NCBI RefSeq assembly: GCF_016908015.1
Contig: NZ_JAFBDB010000001.1
Location: forward strand, 310,001-374,000
From: Clostridium pascui
GTDB taxonomy: Bacteria; Bacillota; Clostridia; Clostridiales; Clostridiaceae
DNA: 64,000 nt
Direction: 5' to 3'
Shown: positions 22,620-31,617 of the stretch, in pieces
Layout: every line of letters starts with the position of its first letter
How positions within the stretch are numbered: the stretch's first letter is position 1
Translations under genes and position numbers: made by a program
The notes under the pieces: generated by a model
The model's database searches: none
Told to the model about the DNA's origin: nothing
Seen by the model: only the letters and a program-made list of their open reading frames with translations

Positions 22620-22676
22620 GCTTATTCAATGTCTTCTACGATGAAAATTCTATACTCCCAGAGCTTTAAAAAGTTC
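22620..22676 (+). repeat. Diverged copy of the 22976-23207 arm sequence
   Basis: GCTTATTCAATGTCTTCTAC and the following ATGAAAATTCTATACT align with GCTTGTTCAATGCTTTCTAC and ATGCAGAACCAATACT, which is the reverse complement of the left arm of the long hairpin. Spacing is preserved to a final TTTAAAAAGTTC versus ATTAAAAAGGTC. Confidence 0.6.
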
Positions 22677-22975
22677 TTCGTGTGAACTGATGAAGGGAGA
22701 AATTCAGCTAACTGAATTTCTAAAATATTTATAGCTTAGCGCATAGACGTCTTTTAGGGCGGCAGTCCTATGGGTCACAAGAACTTGTACGAAATAAATA
22801 AAAATCAAATTTATAAGTTGAAAATATGAGAGTATGATAAAAGGTTCTTAATAAAAAATTGTGTAGTTAATATTTCCTGCCTTATCGGTCTGCGGGCTTA
22901 TTAGCCATTTGATAAGTGTCAATTTAAAGGAATTTCGTCAAAACGAAATTCCTTCCTTCAGCAGTGTGGAGGAAG

Positions 22976-23207
22976 ACCTTTTTAATGTTAAATTTAGTAT
23001 TGGTTCTGCATTGTAGAAAGCATTGAACAAGCAATTAGAAGCTCTTTATTTATGAATTTAAGGCACCGTAAAGAACTTTTTACTGTCTGAGCGACAGCGA
23101 GTTTAAAAAGTTTAGGTGATTTAAATTTGTAAATATTAGAGCTTCTTTGCACAGTGAACACTTTCTTAAATGCAGAACCAATACGGAAGACTTAACATTA
23201 AAAAGGT
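22976..23207. repeat. 232-nt imperfect inverted repeat (one long hairpin)
   Basis: Symmetric paired blocks: ACCTTTTTAATGTTAA (22976) with 23192-23207; GTATTGGTTCTGCAT (22997) with 23170-23184; AGAAGCTCT (23037) with 23138-23146; and an apex CTGTC-TGAGC-GACAG (23083-23097). All share one centre near 23090. No transposase lies within it. Confidence 0.85.
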
Positions 23208-23275
23208 TGTAATATCCTTTAAATTTATCATAAAATGAAATTTTTATGAATATATAAAAGTGGAGGTGTTTATAT

Positions 23276-23461
23276 ATGATGATAGAATTAAATGGTCAAT
23301 GGGGAACTGAAATTCATAAAATGAGTAGTGAACAATTTAAAAAGTTTAAGGAATGGTATGAAGATAAACATAGTATAAAAGTATTTAGCTACTATAGAGA
23401 TGGATACGCATGGAATATCAACAAAGCTCAATCTGATCTAGTAAGATTTTGGGAAGAATAA
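23276..23461 (+). CDS. Small hypothetical protein
   Basis: A 61-residue protein rich in Trp, Tyr and Lys (SSEQFKKFKEWYEDKHSIKV, then YYRDGYAWNINKAQSDLVRF). GGAGGTG lies seven bases before the tandem ATGATG. It follows the structured spacer directly. I do not recognise a family. Confidence 0.6.
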   Translation: MMIELNGQWGTEIHKMSSEQFKKFKEWYEDKHSIKVFSYYRDGYAWNINKAQSDLVRFWEE

Positions 23462-23519
23462 TAGTTTTATCTATGGTTAAAATAAATTTAATATATAACA
23501 AAAGAGGAGGAAAAGTATT

Positions 23520-23675
23520 ATGGTTAAAAAAAATCAAAAATTACCTTATACACAAGCTTGTAAGAGAGCAAGAAAAATGATAGATGATAATAAAGAAATA
23601 TCAGATGTTCTACAAGATACTAATTTAACTCATAAAAATGTACTAAAGATTAAAAACGAAGATGTAGATGTATAA
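23520..23675 (+). CDS. Small hypothetical basic protein
   Basis: A 51-residue frame from ATG 23520, about nine bases after AGAGGAGG, ending just before a strong terminator. The product is basic and helical (QACKRARKMIDDNKEISDVL). No family is recognised, but ribosome site, terminator and composition support a real gene. Confidence 0.55.
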   Translation: MVKKNQKLPYTQACKRARKMIDDNKEISDVLQDTNLTHKNVLKIKNEDVDV

Positions 23676-23676
23676 G

Positions 23677-23735
23677 AAATAAAGCTTGATTTTATATGAA
23701 GAGAATGCTTTTTAAAATCAAGCTTTATTTTTAAC
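23677..23735. terminator. Strong terminator with 17-bp perfect stem
   Basis: AAATAAAGCTTGATTTT pairs with AAAATCAAGCTTTATTT around a 20-nt loop; T-rich sequence follows. Confidence 0.82.
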
Positions 23736-23834
23736 ATTTTATTAAATATCTCATAATATGTGTTAAAAAATAAAATGTCTTTTAAATAAACTTTTAATTT
23801 TATTAGGATATTATAAAACCAAGAGGTGATAGAC

Positions 23835-24086
23835 GTGAGTGTTCAAATATACCAAAACCTTAATTTTAAGGTGTATAAAGCAGGAAGCGGTTTTATAATA
23901 CACAACACGAAAAAAAGTTTTAAAAGCGGACATACACATGTGCATAAATATGATATATGTATGATAATGATAAAACTTATAAGTCATAAAACACTACCTA
24001 AAAATAGAAATAAATATTTCATAGATAGTTTGATTAGAATAAGTGATGATGAGGAATATATTGATAAAATTAAAAATACATGTTAA
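23835..24086 (+). CDS. Small hypothetical protein
   Basis: An 83-residue protein starting at GTG 23835, six bases after AGAGGTG; the in-frame GTG at 23826 lies inside the ribosome site. It has a His-rich centre (SGHTHVHKYDICMIMIKLIS) and a helical end. I do not recognise the family; similar short proteins occur in other clostridia as far as I recall. Its stop lies in the stem of its terminator. Confidence 0.62.
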   Translation: MSVQIYQNLNFKVYKAGSGFIIHNTKKSFKSGHTHVHKYDICMIMIKLISHKTLPKNRNKYFIDSLIRISDDEEYIDKIKNTC

Positions 24087-24117
24087 GGGTCTGAATCTTC
24101 AGGCCCTTATTTTTTTG
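24085..24117 (+). terminator. Intrinsic terminator
   Basis: AAGGGTCTGAA-TC-TTCAGGCCCTT followed by ATTTTTTT. Confidence 0.82.
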
Positions 24118-24123
24118 TTTAAT

Positions 24124-24682
24124 GAATACCACCGGTTATACCGGTGGTTCTAAAAGGCTTTTAGCTATGCGTAGAAAAAATAGAACCTCCTTGTTAAAAT
24201 GGAATTAGGTTTGCCGACCACAACCAAACAAAGGAGGTATATCCAATATGGATAATAGTAGTTTAGCACATAGTATTCGCGCCGAAATATAGGAGGCAAA
24301 TAATATATGGAAAAATCAAGGCTGATATAGGTCAAATATTAAGAAAGTTATGTGAGAACAAGGGAGTAGAAATAATAGAAGCAAATGCTTGCAAAGATCA
24401 TATACATATGCTTGTAAGTATACCACCAAAATTAAGTGTATCTCAATTTATGGGATATTTAAAAGGAAAAAGTTCATTGATGATATTTGATAGGCATGCA
24501 AATTTAAAATATAGATATGGAAATAGGCAGTTTTGGTGTAAGGGATACTATGTTGATACAGTAGGCAGAAATAAAAAAGTTATAGAAGAATATATAAAAA
24601 ATCAAATACAAGAAGATATAGCATACGAACAAATGAGCTTGAAAGAATATGTAGACCCGTTTACGGGTGGTCCTGATTGAAG
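24124..24682 (+). mobile_element. IS200-type insertion element, decayed
   Basis: Left-end hairpin CCACCGG-TTATA-CCGGTGG (24129-24147), right-end hairpin CCCGT-TT-ACGGG (24656-24667), and a single tnpA frame between. AACCTCCTTG (24184) can pair with AAGGAGGT (24231), which would mask the tnpA ribosome site as in known IS200 elements. Exact ends are not certain. Confidence 0.72.
24248..24680 (+). pseudogene. tnpA: IS200/IS605 TnpA transposase, frameshifted by internal deletion
   Basis: The start MDNSSLAH is followed by a shift. The remaining frame reads FAPKYRRQIIYGKIKADIGQ, then CKDHIHMLVSIPPKLSVSQF, with the HUH pair (HIH) and a downstream tyrosine region (WCKGYYVDTVGRN). Compared with intact IS200 TnpA, about 26 bases coding the TKWNCKYH-type stretch are missing near 24272, which breaks the frame. 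The protein is therefore unlikely to be made in full; the part from ATG 24408 still reads through. Confidence 0.8.
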
Positions 24683-24683
24683 T

Positions 24684-24715
24684 CTTATTTACATAATAAA
24701 TATTATGTAAATAAG
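24684..24715. terminator. 32-bp palindrome downstream of the IS200 relic
   Basis: CTTATTTACATAATA-AA-TATTATGTAAATAAG, a perfect 15-bp stem. No T-run follows, so it could be a protein site or part of the insertion scar. Confidence 0.6.
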
Positions 24716-24793
24716 AGGTGAATGTAAATTGTAACACATAGAAGAAAAAATGAATAAAATAATAGAATAGTAAGAAATATTTTAGGAGGATAA

Positions 24794-25951
24794 ATGTTAG
24801 AAATAAATAACAGATTAAATAACCTTCCCGAATATCAATTAGGTAAATTGGATAAAATAAAGGAAAATTTATTAAGTCAAGGAAAAGAGGTATTAGACTT
24901 AGGTGTAGGGGACCCTGATTTACTAACTGATAATACAATAATTGAAGGTTTGAAAAAGTCTTTAACTTATAGGGGATACAATAATTATCCACCCTATGCT
25001 GGGATAAAGGAGTTAAAAGATGCGATAATTAAATACTATAAGGATATATATGGAGTAACACTAGATAGGGAAGAAGTACTTGTATTAATTGGCTCTAAAG
25101 AAGGAATAAGTAATTTAATACCCGCATTATGTGATACAGGTGATTATGCCATAATTCCTAAGCCATCTTATCCTGTATATGATTTATCAGCAAAGTTATG
25201 GGGAGCGGTTTCGTATAAAATACCTTTAAAAGAAAAGGATGAGTATCTTCCAGATCTTTCAGCTATCCCTAATGAAATAATCAATAAATCTAAGATGTTC
25301 TTGATTAATTATCCTAATAACCCTACAGGTGCTGTAGCAAATCCTTATTTTTTTAAAGAGATTATTGAGTTTTGTTATAAAAATAATATAGTATTATGTA
25401 ATGACGGAGCCTATAATGAAATTATAAGAGGGACCGAAGCACCTTTAAGTTTAATGCAGTTTGACTATCAAAAAAGATTTATAGAATTTGGTAGTTTTTC
25501 TAAAATGTTTAGCATGGCAGGATTTAGATTAGGTTATGTAGTGGGAAATAGAGAGATATTAAATGCCATACTGAAAATAAAAATGAACATGGATTCTGGT
25601 CAGTTTGTACCTGTTCAATGGGCAGGTGTTGAAGCATTTAAACTTGGAAGAGACTATGTAAATGGAGTAAGAAAGATATATGATGAAAGAATAGAATTGG
25701 CAGAAAAAAAACTAAAAGAATGCAATATAAAGTTTTTTAAGAGTAAAGGCACATTTTATATCTGGGCTACTGTTCCTAAAGCGTATACAACAGATGAATT
25801 TTGTGAAGAGTTATTAAGTAAGTGCGGAATTATAGTGACTCCCGGGTATGTATTTGGGAACCTATGTCATGGATATTTTAGAATGTCACTTACTAAGGAT
25901 AAAACAGAATTAGAAAAAGGATTAAGTAAATTAAATAATTTAAATAAATAA
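24794..25951 (+). CDS. Class I/II PLP aminotransferase, LL-diaminopimelate aminotransferase-like
   Basis: A 385-residue fold-type I aminotransferase. Visible residues: NYPNNPTG (172-179, substrate carboxylate and PLP), D204 and Y207 (NDGAYNE), the Schiff-base lysine K237 (FGSFSKMFSMAGFRLGY), and R246 region. The N-terminal LGVGDPDLLT and the NNYPPYAGIKELKDAI motif fit the DapL/AspC-like subgroup, which converts tetrahydrodipicolinate to LL-DAP with glutamate; other amino-acid substrates are possible. GGAGGA precedes the ATG. It stands alone. Confidence 0.82.
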   Translation: MLEINNRLNNLPEYQLGKLDKIKENLLSQGKEVLDLGVGDPDLLTDNTIIEGLKKSLTYRGYNNYPPYAGIKELKDAIIKYYKDIYGVTLDREEVLVLIGSKEGISNLIPALCDTGDYAIIPKPSYPVYDLSAKLWGAVSYKIPLKEKDEYLPDLSAIPNEIINKSKMFLINYPNNPTGAVANPYFFKEIIEFCYKNNIVLCNDGAYNEIIRGTEAPLSLMQFDYQKRFIEFGSFSKMFSMAGFRLGYVVGNREILNAILKIKMNMDSGQFVPVQWAGVEAFKLGRDYVNGVRKIYDERIELAEKKLKECNIKFFKSKGTFYIWATVPKAYTTDEFCEELLSKCGIIVTPGYVFGNLCHGYFRMSLTKDKTELEKGLSKLNNLNK

Positions 25952-26004
25952 AGTTCAATAATGCAAGATTTATGATATAATTTAAATTAATAGCTGAAAA
26001 AACG

Positions 26005-26034
26005 AGCATATTTTGTGTTATTGCAAAATATGCT
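26005..26034. terminator. Hairpin after the aminotransferase gene
   Basis: AGCATATTTTG-loop-CAAAATATGCT, 11-bp stem. The run of Ts is missing, so it may be a weak terminator. Confidence 0.5.
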
Positions 26035-26063
26035 TGAATTTATTATAAATATGTATGTATAAT
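26034..26063 (+). promoter_or_regulatory. Promoter for the yicC-remA-gmk operon
   Basis: TTGAAT, 18-bp spacer, TATAAT, 43 bases before the ATG at 26106. Confidence 0.6.
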
Positions 26064-26105
26064 GAATATGTGTGTTAAGCTTAGTTATATGGAAGGATGA
26101 ATATT

Positions 26106-26984
26106 ATGATTAGAAGCATGACGGGATTTGGAAGGGCAACCTTTGAGGATGACAGTAGAAGTTTTACTGTAGAAATTAAAAGCATAAATCATAGATATTG
26201 TGATATAAATCTAAAAATGCCTAAAAGTTTAATTTCTATAGAAGATAAGATAAGGTCTACTATACAAAAAAAAATAAATAGAGGTAAGGTAGATGTATTT
26301 ATAAATCTTACAACATATGATAAGAAAGATATAAGAACTGTTTTTAATGAAACTTTAGCAGACAGTTATGTGGAGTGTCTTCGCAGCATAAAAAATAGAT
26401 ATGATATAAAAGATGATATATCACTTTCTTTAGTTGCAAAATTTCCTGAAGTAGTTACAATTCAACAGCAAGAAGAGGACATAGAGAAACTATGGAAAAG
26501 CTTATCAGGTCCGCTTAATGAAGCTATTGATATGCTGATTAAAATGCGACAAATAGAAGGAAATAAGTTACAGGAAAATATAATAGAAAAATGTAATAAT
26601 ATAAAAAATATATTAGATAATATAGAAGAAAGAGCTCCGTTAGTTCCTATAACATATAAGCAAAAACTTCAAGAAAGGTTAAAAGAACTTTTAGAAGACT
26701 ACAATATAGATGAAAATAGAATTGCTATGGAAGTAGCTATTCTTGCTGATAGAGCATGTATAGATGAGGAAATAGTTAGGCTTAATAGTCATATAATTCA
26801 AATGCAAGAAACACTTAAGTTAGATGAATCTATTGGAAGAAAGTTAGATTTTATAGTACAAGAGATGAATAGAGAAACCAACACAATTGCTTCAAAAGCT
26901 AATGATTTAAATATATCTAATTTAGCTATTTCAATAAAAAATGAAATTGAAAAAATAAGGGAACAAATACAAAATATAGAGTAA
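26106..26984 (+). CDS. yicC: YicC/YloC family endoribonuclease
   Basis: A 292-residue protein with the family start [13 protein letters not shown] and the C-terminal signature [20 protein letters not shown] (DUF1732). YicC proteins are RNases; E. coli YicC targets a small RNA, and clostridial and Bacillus members are ring-like endonucleases. ATG 26106 is used because GGAAGG sits nine bases upstream and abuts the ATG at 26097. First gene of the operon with remA, gmk and rpoZ, an order conserved in Firmicutes. Confidence 0.9.
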   Translation: MIRSMTGFGRATFEDDSRSFTVEIKSINHRYCDINLKMPKSLISIEDKIRSTIQKKINRGKVDVFINLTTYDKKDIRTVFNETLADSYVECLRSIKNRYDIKDDISLSLVAKFPEVVTIQQQEEDIEKLWKSLSGPLNEAIDMLIKMRQIEGNKLQENIIEKCNNIKNILDNIEERAPLVPITYKQKLQERLKELLEDYNIDENRIAMEVAILADRACIDEEIVRLNSHIIQMQETLKLDESIGRKLDFIVQEMNRETNTIASKANDLNISNLAISIKNEIEKIREQIQNIE

Positions 26985-27000
26985 GTACTGGAGGCAAGTA

Positions 27001-27276
27001 ATGGGTATTAAACTAATAAACATAGGATTTGGAAATATTGTTTCAGCTAATAGGTTAGTGGCTATAGTAAGTCCTGAATCAGCTCCAATTAAGAGAATAA
27101 TTCAAGAAGCAAGGGACAGAGGAATGCTTATAGATGCTACTTATGGAAGACGAACTAGAGCAGTTATTATTACAGATAGTGATCATGTAATTTTATCAGC
27201 GGTTCAGCCAGAAACAGTGGCGCATAGACTATCTTCCAAAGAAGAGGTTGAGGATACAGAAGAGGTTGATAGCTAA
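27001..27276 (+). CDS. remA: RemA family DNA-binding regulator (DUF370)
   Basis: A 91-residue protein beginning [20 protein letters not shown], with the conserved [20 protein letters not shown] and [20 protein letters not shown] stretches. In Bacillus RemA forms a DNA-wrapping ring and activates matrix and osmoprotection genes. Its stop overlaps gmk by one base (TAATG), so expression is coupled. Its partners in clostridia are unknown. Confidence 0.92.
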   Translation: MGIKLINIGFGNIVSANRLVAIVSPESAPIKRIIQEARDRGMLIDATYGRRTRAVIITDSDHVILSAVQPETVAHRLSSKEEVEDTEEVDS

Positions 27277-27905
27277 TGAAGGAAAAAGGACTTTTAATAG
27301 TAATCTCAGGACCTTCAGGTACAGGAAAAGGAACAGTATGCAAAGCTTTGTTAGATAAAAATGATTTTTGGATATCTGTTTCTGCAACTACTCGTTCCCC
27401 TAGAGTGGGAGAGATAGATGGTAAAAGTTATTATTTTCTTGCAAAAGAGGAGTTTGTATCTAAAATTAACAACGATGATTTTCTTGAATATGCAGAGGTT
27501 TATGGAAACTTCTATGGAACACCTAAATCCAAGGTTCTAGAAATGATAGAACAAGGAAGAGATGTTATTTTAGAAATAGATATTCAGGGAGCATTAAAGG
27601 TTAAGGATAATTACCCAGAAGGAGTATTTATATTTATATTACCACCTTCTATGGAAGAATTAAAAAATAGAATTACTAAAAGAGGTACAGAAACACCTGA
27701 ATCCCTTATGACTAGGTTTAAGTCTGCTTATAAGGAGATAAACTATGTTTCTAAATATAATTATGCAGTAGTTAATGATAATGTAGATGATGCAGTTAGA
27801 AAAATTGAATCTATAGTATCAGCAGAAAGATGTAGAGTAGACAGAATGAAAGAGACAATATTTGATTGTAAGGAGGGATTGATGCATGAGCAACTCTATG
27901 ATTAA
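27276..27905 (+). CDS. gmk: Guanylate kinase
   Basis: A 209-residue kinase that phosphorylates GMP and dGMP to the diphosphates. P-loop SGPSGTGKGT at residues 11-20, GMP-binding SATTRSPRVGEIDGKSYYF and the AEVYGNFYGTPK loop are all present. Length is typical (about 205). It overlaps rpoZ by 20 bases, an arrangement shared by other Clostridium species. Confidence 0.96.
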   Translation: MKEKGLLIVISGPSGTGKGTVCKALLDKNDFWISVSATTRSPRVGEIDGKSYYFLAKEEFVSKINNDDFLEYAEVYGNFYGTPKSKVLEMIEQGRDVILEIDIQGALKVKDNYPEGVFIFILPPSMEELKNRITKRGTETPESLMTRFKSAYKEINYVSKYNYAVVNDNVDDAVRKIESIVSAERCRVDRMKETIFDCKEGLMHEQLYD

Positions 27906-28104
27906 TCCATCAATAGTGGATTTATTAGAAAAGGTTGATAACAGATATTCTTTAGTAGTAGTAGTTTCAAAAAGAGCAAGACAGCTTATAGATGGTGACG
28001 CACCTCTTATAAATACTGATTTAACAAAACCAGTAACTGTAGCGATAAATGAAATAGATGCAACAGCTATTACTTATGAAACTGTTAAGGAAGGTATAAA
28101 GTAA
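27886..28104 (+). CDS. rpoZ: RNA polymerase omega subunit
   Basis: A 72-residue omega subunit with the typical N-terminal PSIVDLLEKVDNRYSLVVVV and the KRARQLIDGD motif. It aids RNA polymerase assembly. The start lies within the gmk end; GGAGGG precedes the ATG. Slightly short compared with E. coli (91) but normal for clostridia. Confidence 0.92.
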   Translation: MSNSMINPSIVDLLEKVDNRYSLVVVVSKRARQLIDGDAPLINTDLTKPVTVAINEIDATAITYETVKEGIK

Positions 28105-28106
28105 AA

Positions 28107-29303
28107 ATGGAAAGAAAAACTGTAGTTATAGGTGTTACAGGAGGGGTAGCTGTATATAAGGCTTTAGATGTAATCAGCAGATTAAGAAAAAAGAATATAG
28201 ATGTTCACGTAATTATGACTGAATCTGCAGGTGAATTTGTAAATCCTTTAAGTTTTCAGAGTTTAAGCCAAAACATGGTTGTAACTAATATGTTTGATGA
28301 GCCTAAACATTGGGAAATACAACATATATCTCTTGCTAAGAAAGCTGATTTGATGCTTATAGTACCAGCTACTGCTAATATAATAGGAAAGGTAGCAAAT
28401 GGAATAGCAGATGATATGCTTTCTACGACTATTATGGCTACTCATGCTCCAGTAGTATTTGCACCTGCAATGAATACAAATATGTATTTAAATCCAATAG
28501 TTCAAAATAATATTCAAAAACTTAAAGATTATGGATATAAGTTTATAGAACCTGAAAGTGGAAGGCTTGCTTGTGGAGATGTGGGAGCAGGAAAGCTTGC
28601 TGATACGGAACTTATTGCAGATAAGGTAATAAGTATGCTTTATCCAATAAAAGATATGTCAGGAAAAAAGGTGTTAGTTACAGCAGGACCTACATGGTCT
28701 TTAATAGATCCAGTTAGATTTATAACAAATAGATCTTCAGGGAAAATGGGTTATGCTATAGCGGAGGAAGCCAGAGATAGAGGGGCTGAAGTTACATTGG
28801 TATCAGGTCCTACATCGTTAAAAGCTCCCTTTGGAATAAATACTATAAATATAACAACTAATGAAGAAATGTTAAATGAAGTTTTAGAACACTTTAATTC
28901 TCAAGACATAGTTATAAAAGCGGCTGCTGTGGCAGATTATAAGCCAGTAGAATACTCACAAAATAAGATTAAAAAGGCCTCTAATGAACTAGTTTTAAAT
29001 TTTGCAAAAGATACTGATATATTGAAAAAATTAGGCGAAATAAAACAAAATCAAGTCTTAGTAGGATTTGCAGCAGAAAGCAATGATTTAATAAGTAATG
29101 CAGAATCTAAGCTAAAAAAGAAAAATTTAGATTACATAGTTGCTAATGATATAACTTCATCAGATACAGGATTCCAATCTAGTGAAAACAGAGTAATTAT
29201 ACTTACTAGAGATGGAGAAAAGCTTTCATTAGAAAAGATGAGTAAAAGAGAAGTAGCACAGAAATTATTTGATATTATCAATGATAAACACAAAGAAGTA
29301 TAA
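28107..29303 (+). CDS. coaBC: Bifunctional phosphopantothenoylcysteine decarboxylase / synthetase
   Basis: A 398-residue CoA enzyme. The CoaC half (1-180) binds FMN: GVTGGVAVYKALDVISRL, PATANIIGK, the PAMNTNMY segment and RLACGDVGAGKLAD substrate clamp. The CoaB half (about 190-398) has TAGPTWSLIDPVRFITNRSS, KMGYAIAEEA and KAAAVADYKP of the CTP-dependent ligase. Together they turn 4'-phosphopantothenate and cysteine into phosphopantetheine. CoaD, the next enzyme, is at 46568. Confidence 0.95.
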   Translation: MERKTVVIGVTGGVAVYKALDVISRLRKKNIDVHVIMTESAGEFVNPLSFQSLSQNMVVTNMFDEPKHWEIQHISLAKKADLMLIVPATANIIGKVANGIADDMLSTTIMATHAPVVFAPAMNTNMYLNPIVQNNIQKLKDYGYKFIEPESGRLACGDVGAGKLADTELIADKVISMLYPIKDMSGKKVLVTAGPTWSLIDPVRFITNRSSGKMGYAIAEEARDRGAEVTLVSGPTSLKAPFGINTINITTNEEMLNEVLEHFNSQDIVIKAAAVADYKPVEYSQNKIKKASNELVLNFAKDTDILKKLGEIKQNQVLVGFAAESNDLISNAESKLKKKNLDYIVANDITSSDTGFQSSENRVIILTRDGEKLSLEKMSKREVAQKLFDIINDKHKEV

Positions 29304-29314
29304 GTTGTTAAGAT

Positions 29315-29366
29315 AAAAGGGGCATTACTTTGCAAAATTGAATTGTAAAGATAGCCTCTTTTATTT
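29315..29366 (+). terminator. Terminator or attenuator between coaBC and priA
   Basis: AAAAGGGGC pairs with GCCTCTTTT across a 30-nt loop; ATTTACT follows. The weak T-tract suggests partial read-through. Confidence 0.5.
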
Positions 29367-29394
29367 ACTAAAATATTTGCTAAAGGGTGATTAA

Positions 29395-31596
29395 GTGGAT
29401 AAATATGCTGGTGTAATTATAAATAGTACATCCATTCAATTGGATAAAGTATTTACGTATAAAATACCTGATAATTTAATAGAAAAGGCTGTAGTAGGCT
29501 CTAGAGTATATGTACCCTTTGGATTAGGTAATAAAAAAATAGATGGATTTATAATGGAAATCTATAAGGAAATTGAGGATATAAAAAATATAAAAGAAAT
29601 AGTAAAAGTTGATACTGCTTTTCCTTTACTTACACCAGAATATCTTACACTTATACAAAAAATGAGGGAAAAATATTTATCTACTCATATGGAAGTGATA
29701 AGGGCACTATTTCCATCAGCATTATTTAAAGGGATGAAAAATAAGAAGGAAAACTTAATTTATACTTCAGATAGACTAAATGAAAAATTTAGTAAGGAAC
29801 CTTATACTTCAATATATAAAGTAATAAGTGAAAATAATGGATTATATACTAAAAGTGCTCTAAGTAATAAATTTAATATTTCATTGTCTTCCATTAATAC
29901 AATGCTTAAACACAATTTTTTAACTCAAGAAGAGAATATAATAAATAGATATAATTCAAGACAATATGAATTTTATGAAAAGAAAGCCTTAAATAATGAC
30001 CAAAAGTCTGCTTTAAATAAAATAATTTATTCTGTAAATAAGTTGTTTTTAATTCATGGTGTAACAGGCAGCGGCAAAACAGAAATATATATGAATTTAG
30101 TTGAAGAAATGATAAACAAAGAGAAAGAATCTATAATATTAGTTCCGGAAATTTCTCTTACGCCTCAAATGGTTGAAAGATTTAAGGGGAGGTTTGGAAA
30201 GGATATTACAGTATTTCATAGTAAGCTTTCCGAAGGCGAAAGGTATGATGAATGGCTTCGAGTTAAAGACGGAAAAGTAAAGGTTGCAATAGGTGCTAGA
30301 TCAGCTATATTTTTGCCATTTAAAAACTTAGGTCTTATTGTAATAGATGAGGAACATGAAAATAGCTACAAATCTGATAGCAATCCTAAGTATCATGCTC
30401 GGGAAATTGGAGAAATGTTAAGTGATATATATGGCTGCAAACTAGTTTTAGGTTCCGCCACTCCATCCATAGAAACATATTATAGAGCTATTAATAATAA
30501 GTTAGAACTAATTACAATTAAAAAAAGAGCAGACGGGGCTTTATTACCTGATACTCATGTAGTGGATATGAGAGAAGAACTTGTTAAAAATAATAAGAGT
30601 ATGTTTAGTAGTAGTCTTTTCGAAGGTATAAAGGACAGACTTGAAAAAAATGAACAAATAATATTATTTTTAAATAGAAGAGGATTTTCAACTTTTGTAT
30701 CTTGCAGAAAATGTGGATATGTCTTTAGATGCAGTAACTGTGATATTTCACTCACATATCATAATAACAGCAATAATTTAAGCTGTCATTACTGTGGTAA
30801 AAGTGAAAGGGTTCCTCAAATATGTCCTGAATGCGGAAGCAAGTATGTAAAATATTTTGGAGTCGGAACAGAAAAAGTTGAGGAAGAGGTAAAAAAATAT
30901 TTTCCCGCTGCTAGAGTGCTAAGGATGGATTTTGATACAACTCGTCGCAAAAATTCTTATGAAAATATATACAACTTTTTTAAAGAACAAAAGGCTGATG
31001 TATTGGTTGGAACTCAAATGATTGCTAAGGGATTAGATTTTAAAAATGTAACACTTGTAGGGGTTATTGCAGCGGATTTATCTTTAAATATTCCTGATTT
31101 TCATTCTTCAGAAAGAACATTTCAGCTTATAACGCAGGTAGCTGGTAGAGCGGGAAGAGGAAAGAAAAAGGGAGAAGTGATAGTTCAAACTTATAATCCA
31201 GAGAGCTATAGTATTCAGTGTGCTGCAGAAAACAGCTACGAAGAGTTTTTTGAACAGGAGCTTTCACTTAGAAGACTTATGAATTATCCGCCATTTTCAG
31301 AGTTAATGCTTATAAATATGAGTAGCCCCAATGAGGAGTTATTGATAAAAAACATACAAAACGTGGCTGTTAATTTAAAATCACTATTACAAAATACAAA
31401 TAAAATAGAGATATTAGGACCATGTCCTTCGGAAATTTCTAAAATAAAAAATAATTACAGATGGCAAATTATAATAAAAGGCCAATTAAATCAAAATATA
31501 AAAAAAGAAATAAAAAATAGTATATATGATTCAGTAAAAGAAAGTTATAATAATATAAGAATAATCATAGATGTAAATCCACTAAGCTTAATATAA
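29395..31596 (+). CDS. priA: Primosomal replication restart helicase
   Basis: A 733-residue superfamily-2 helicase. It has an N-terminal DNA-binding part (1-105), winged-helix-like region, Walker A GVTGSGKTEI (222-231), DEEH box (VIDEEHENSYK) and motifs for ATP coupling. A zinc-binding cluster of eight cysteines (CRKCGYVFRCSNC, then CHYCGKSERVPQICPECG) lies inside the C-terminal helicase half, as in PriA. It reloads the replisome at stalled forks. Start is GTG 29395 after AAAGGGTGA. Confidence 0.96.
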   Translation: MDKYAGVIINSTSIQLDKVFTYKIPDNLIEKAVVGSRVYVPFGLGNKKIDGFIMEIYKEIEDIKNIKEIVKVDTAFPLLTPEYLTLIQKMREKYLSTHMEVIRALFPSALFKGMKNKKENLIYTSDRLNEKFSKEPYTSIYKVISENNGLYTKSALSNKFNISLSSINTMLKHNFLTQEENIINRYNSRQYEFYEKKALNNDQKSALNKIIYSVNKLFLIHGVTGSGKTEIYMNLVEEMINKEKESIILVPEISLTPQMVERFKGRFGKDITVFHSKLSEGERYDEWLRVKDGKVKVAIGARSAIFLPFKNLGLIVIDEEHENSYKSDSNPKYHAREIGEMLSDIYGCKLVLGSATPSIETYYRAINNKLELITIKKRADGALLPDTHVVDMREELVKNNKSMFSSSLFEGIKDRLEKNEQIILFLNRRGFSTFVSCRKCGYVFRCSNCDISLTYHNNSNNLSCHYCGKSERVPQICPECGSKYVKYFGVGTEKVEEEVKKYFPAARVLRMDFDTTRRKNSYENIYNFFKEQKADVLVGTQMIAKGLDFKNVTLVGVIAADLSLNIPDFHSSERTFQLITQVAGRAGRGKKKGEVIVQTYNPESYSIQCAAENSYEEFFEQELSLRRLMNYPPFSELMLINMSSPNEELLIKNIQNVAVNLKSLLQNTNKIEILGPCPSEISKIKNNYRWQIIIKGQLNQNIKKEIKNSIYDSVKESYNNIRIIIDVNPLSLI

Positions 31597-31617
31597 ATAT
31601 ATGGAGGTAATTTTATT

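Larger units (their letters stand above)
22599..23275. other. 677-bp gene-free stretch full of inverted repeats
   Basis: No convincing frame is present on either strand. It holds a hairpin AGAAATTCAG-CTAA-CTGAATTTCT near 22690-22713; CTTATC...GATAAG (about 22881-22916) enclosing GGCT-TATT-AGCC; a perfect AAGGAATTTCGT-CAAA-ACGAAATTCCTT hairpin (about 22927-22954); and the 232-nt hairpin at 22976-23207. It may be a repeat element or a structured RNA. Confidence 0.7.

Noticed and set aside
22599-22990. A named riboswitch or group I/II intron
   Set aside because: Stems are present, but I could not match any conserved aptamer core or intron domain by eye.
24504-24992. Long minus-strand frame of 162 codons across the IS200 relic and aminotransferase start
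   Set aside because: It is very rich in Phe, Tyr, Leu and Ile, lacks a ribosome site, and is the shadow of AT-rich plus-strand genes.
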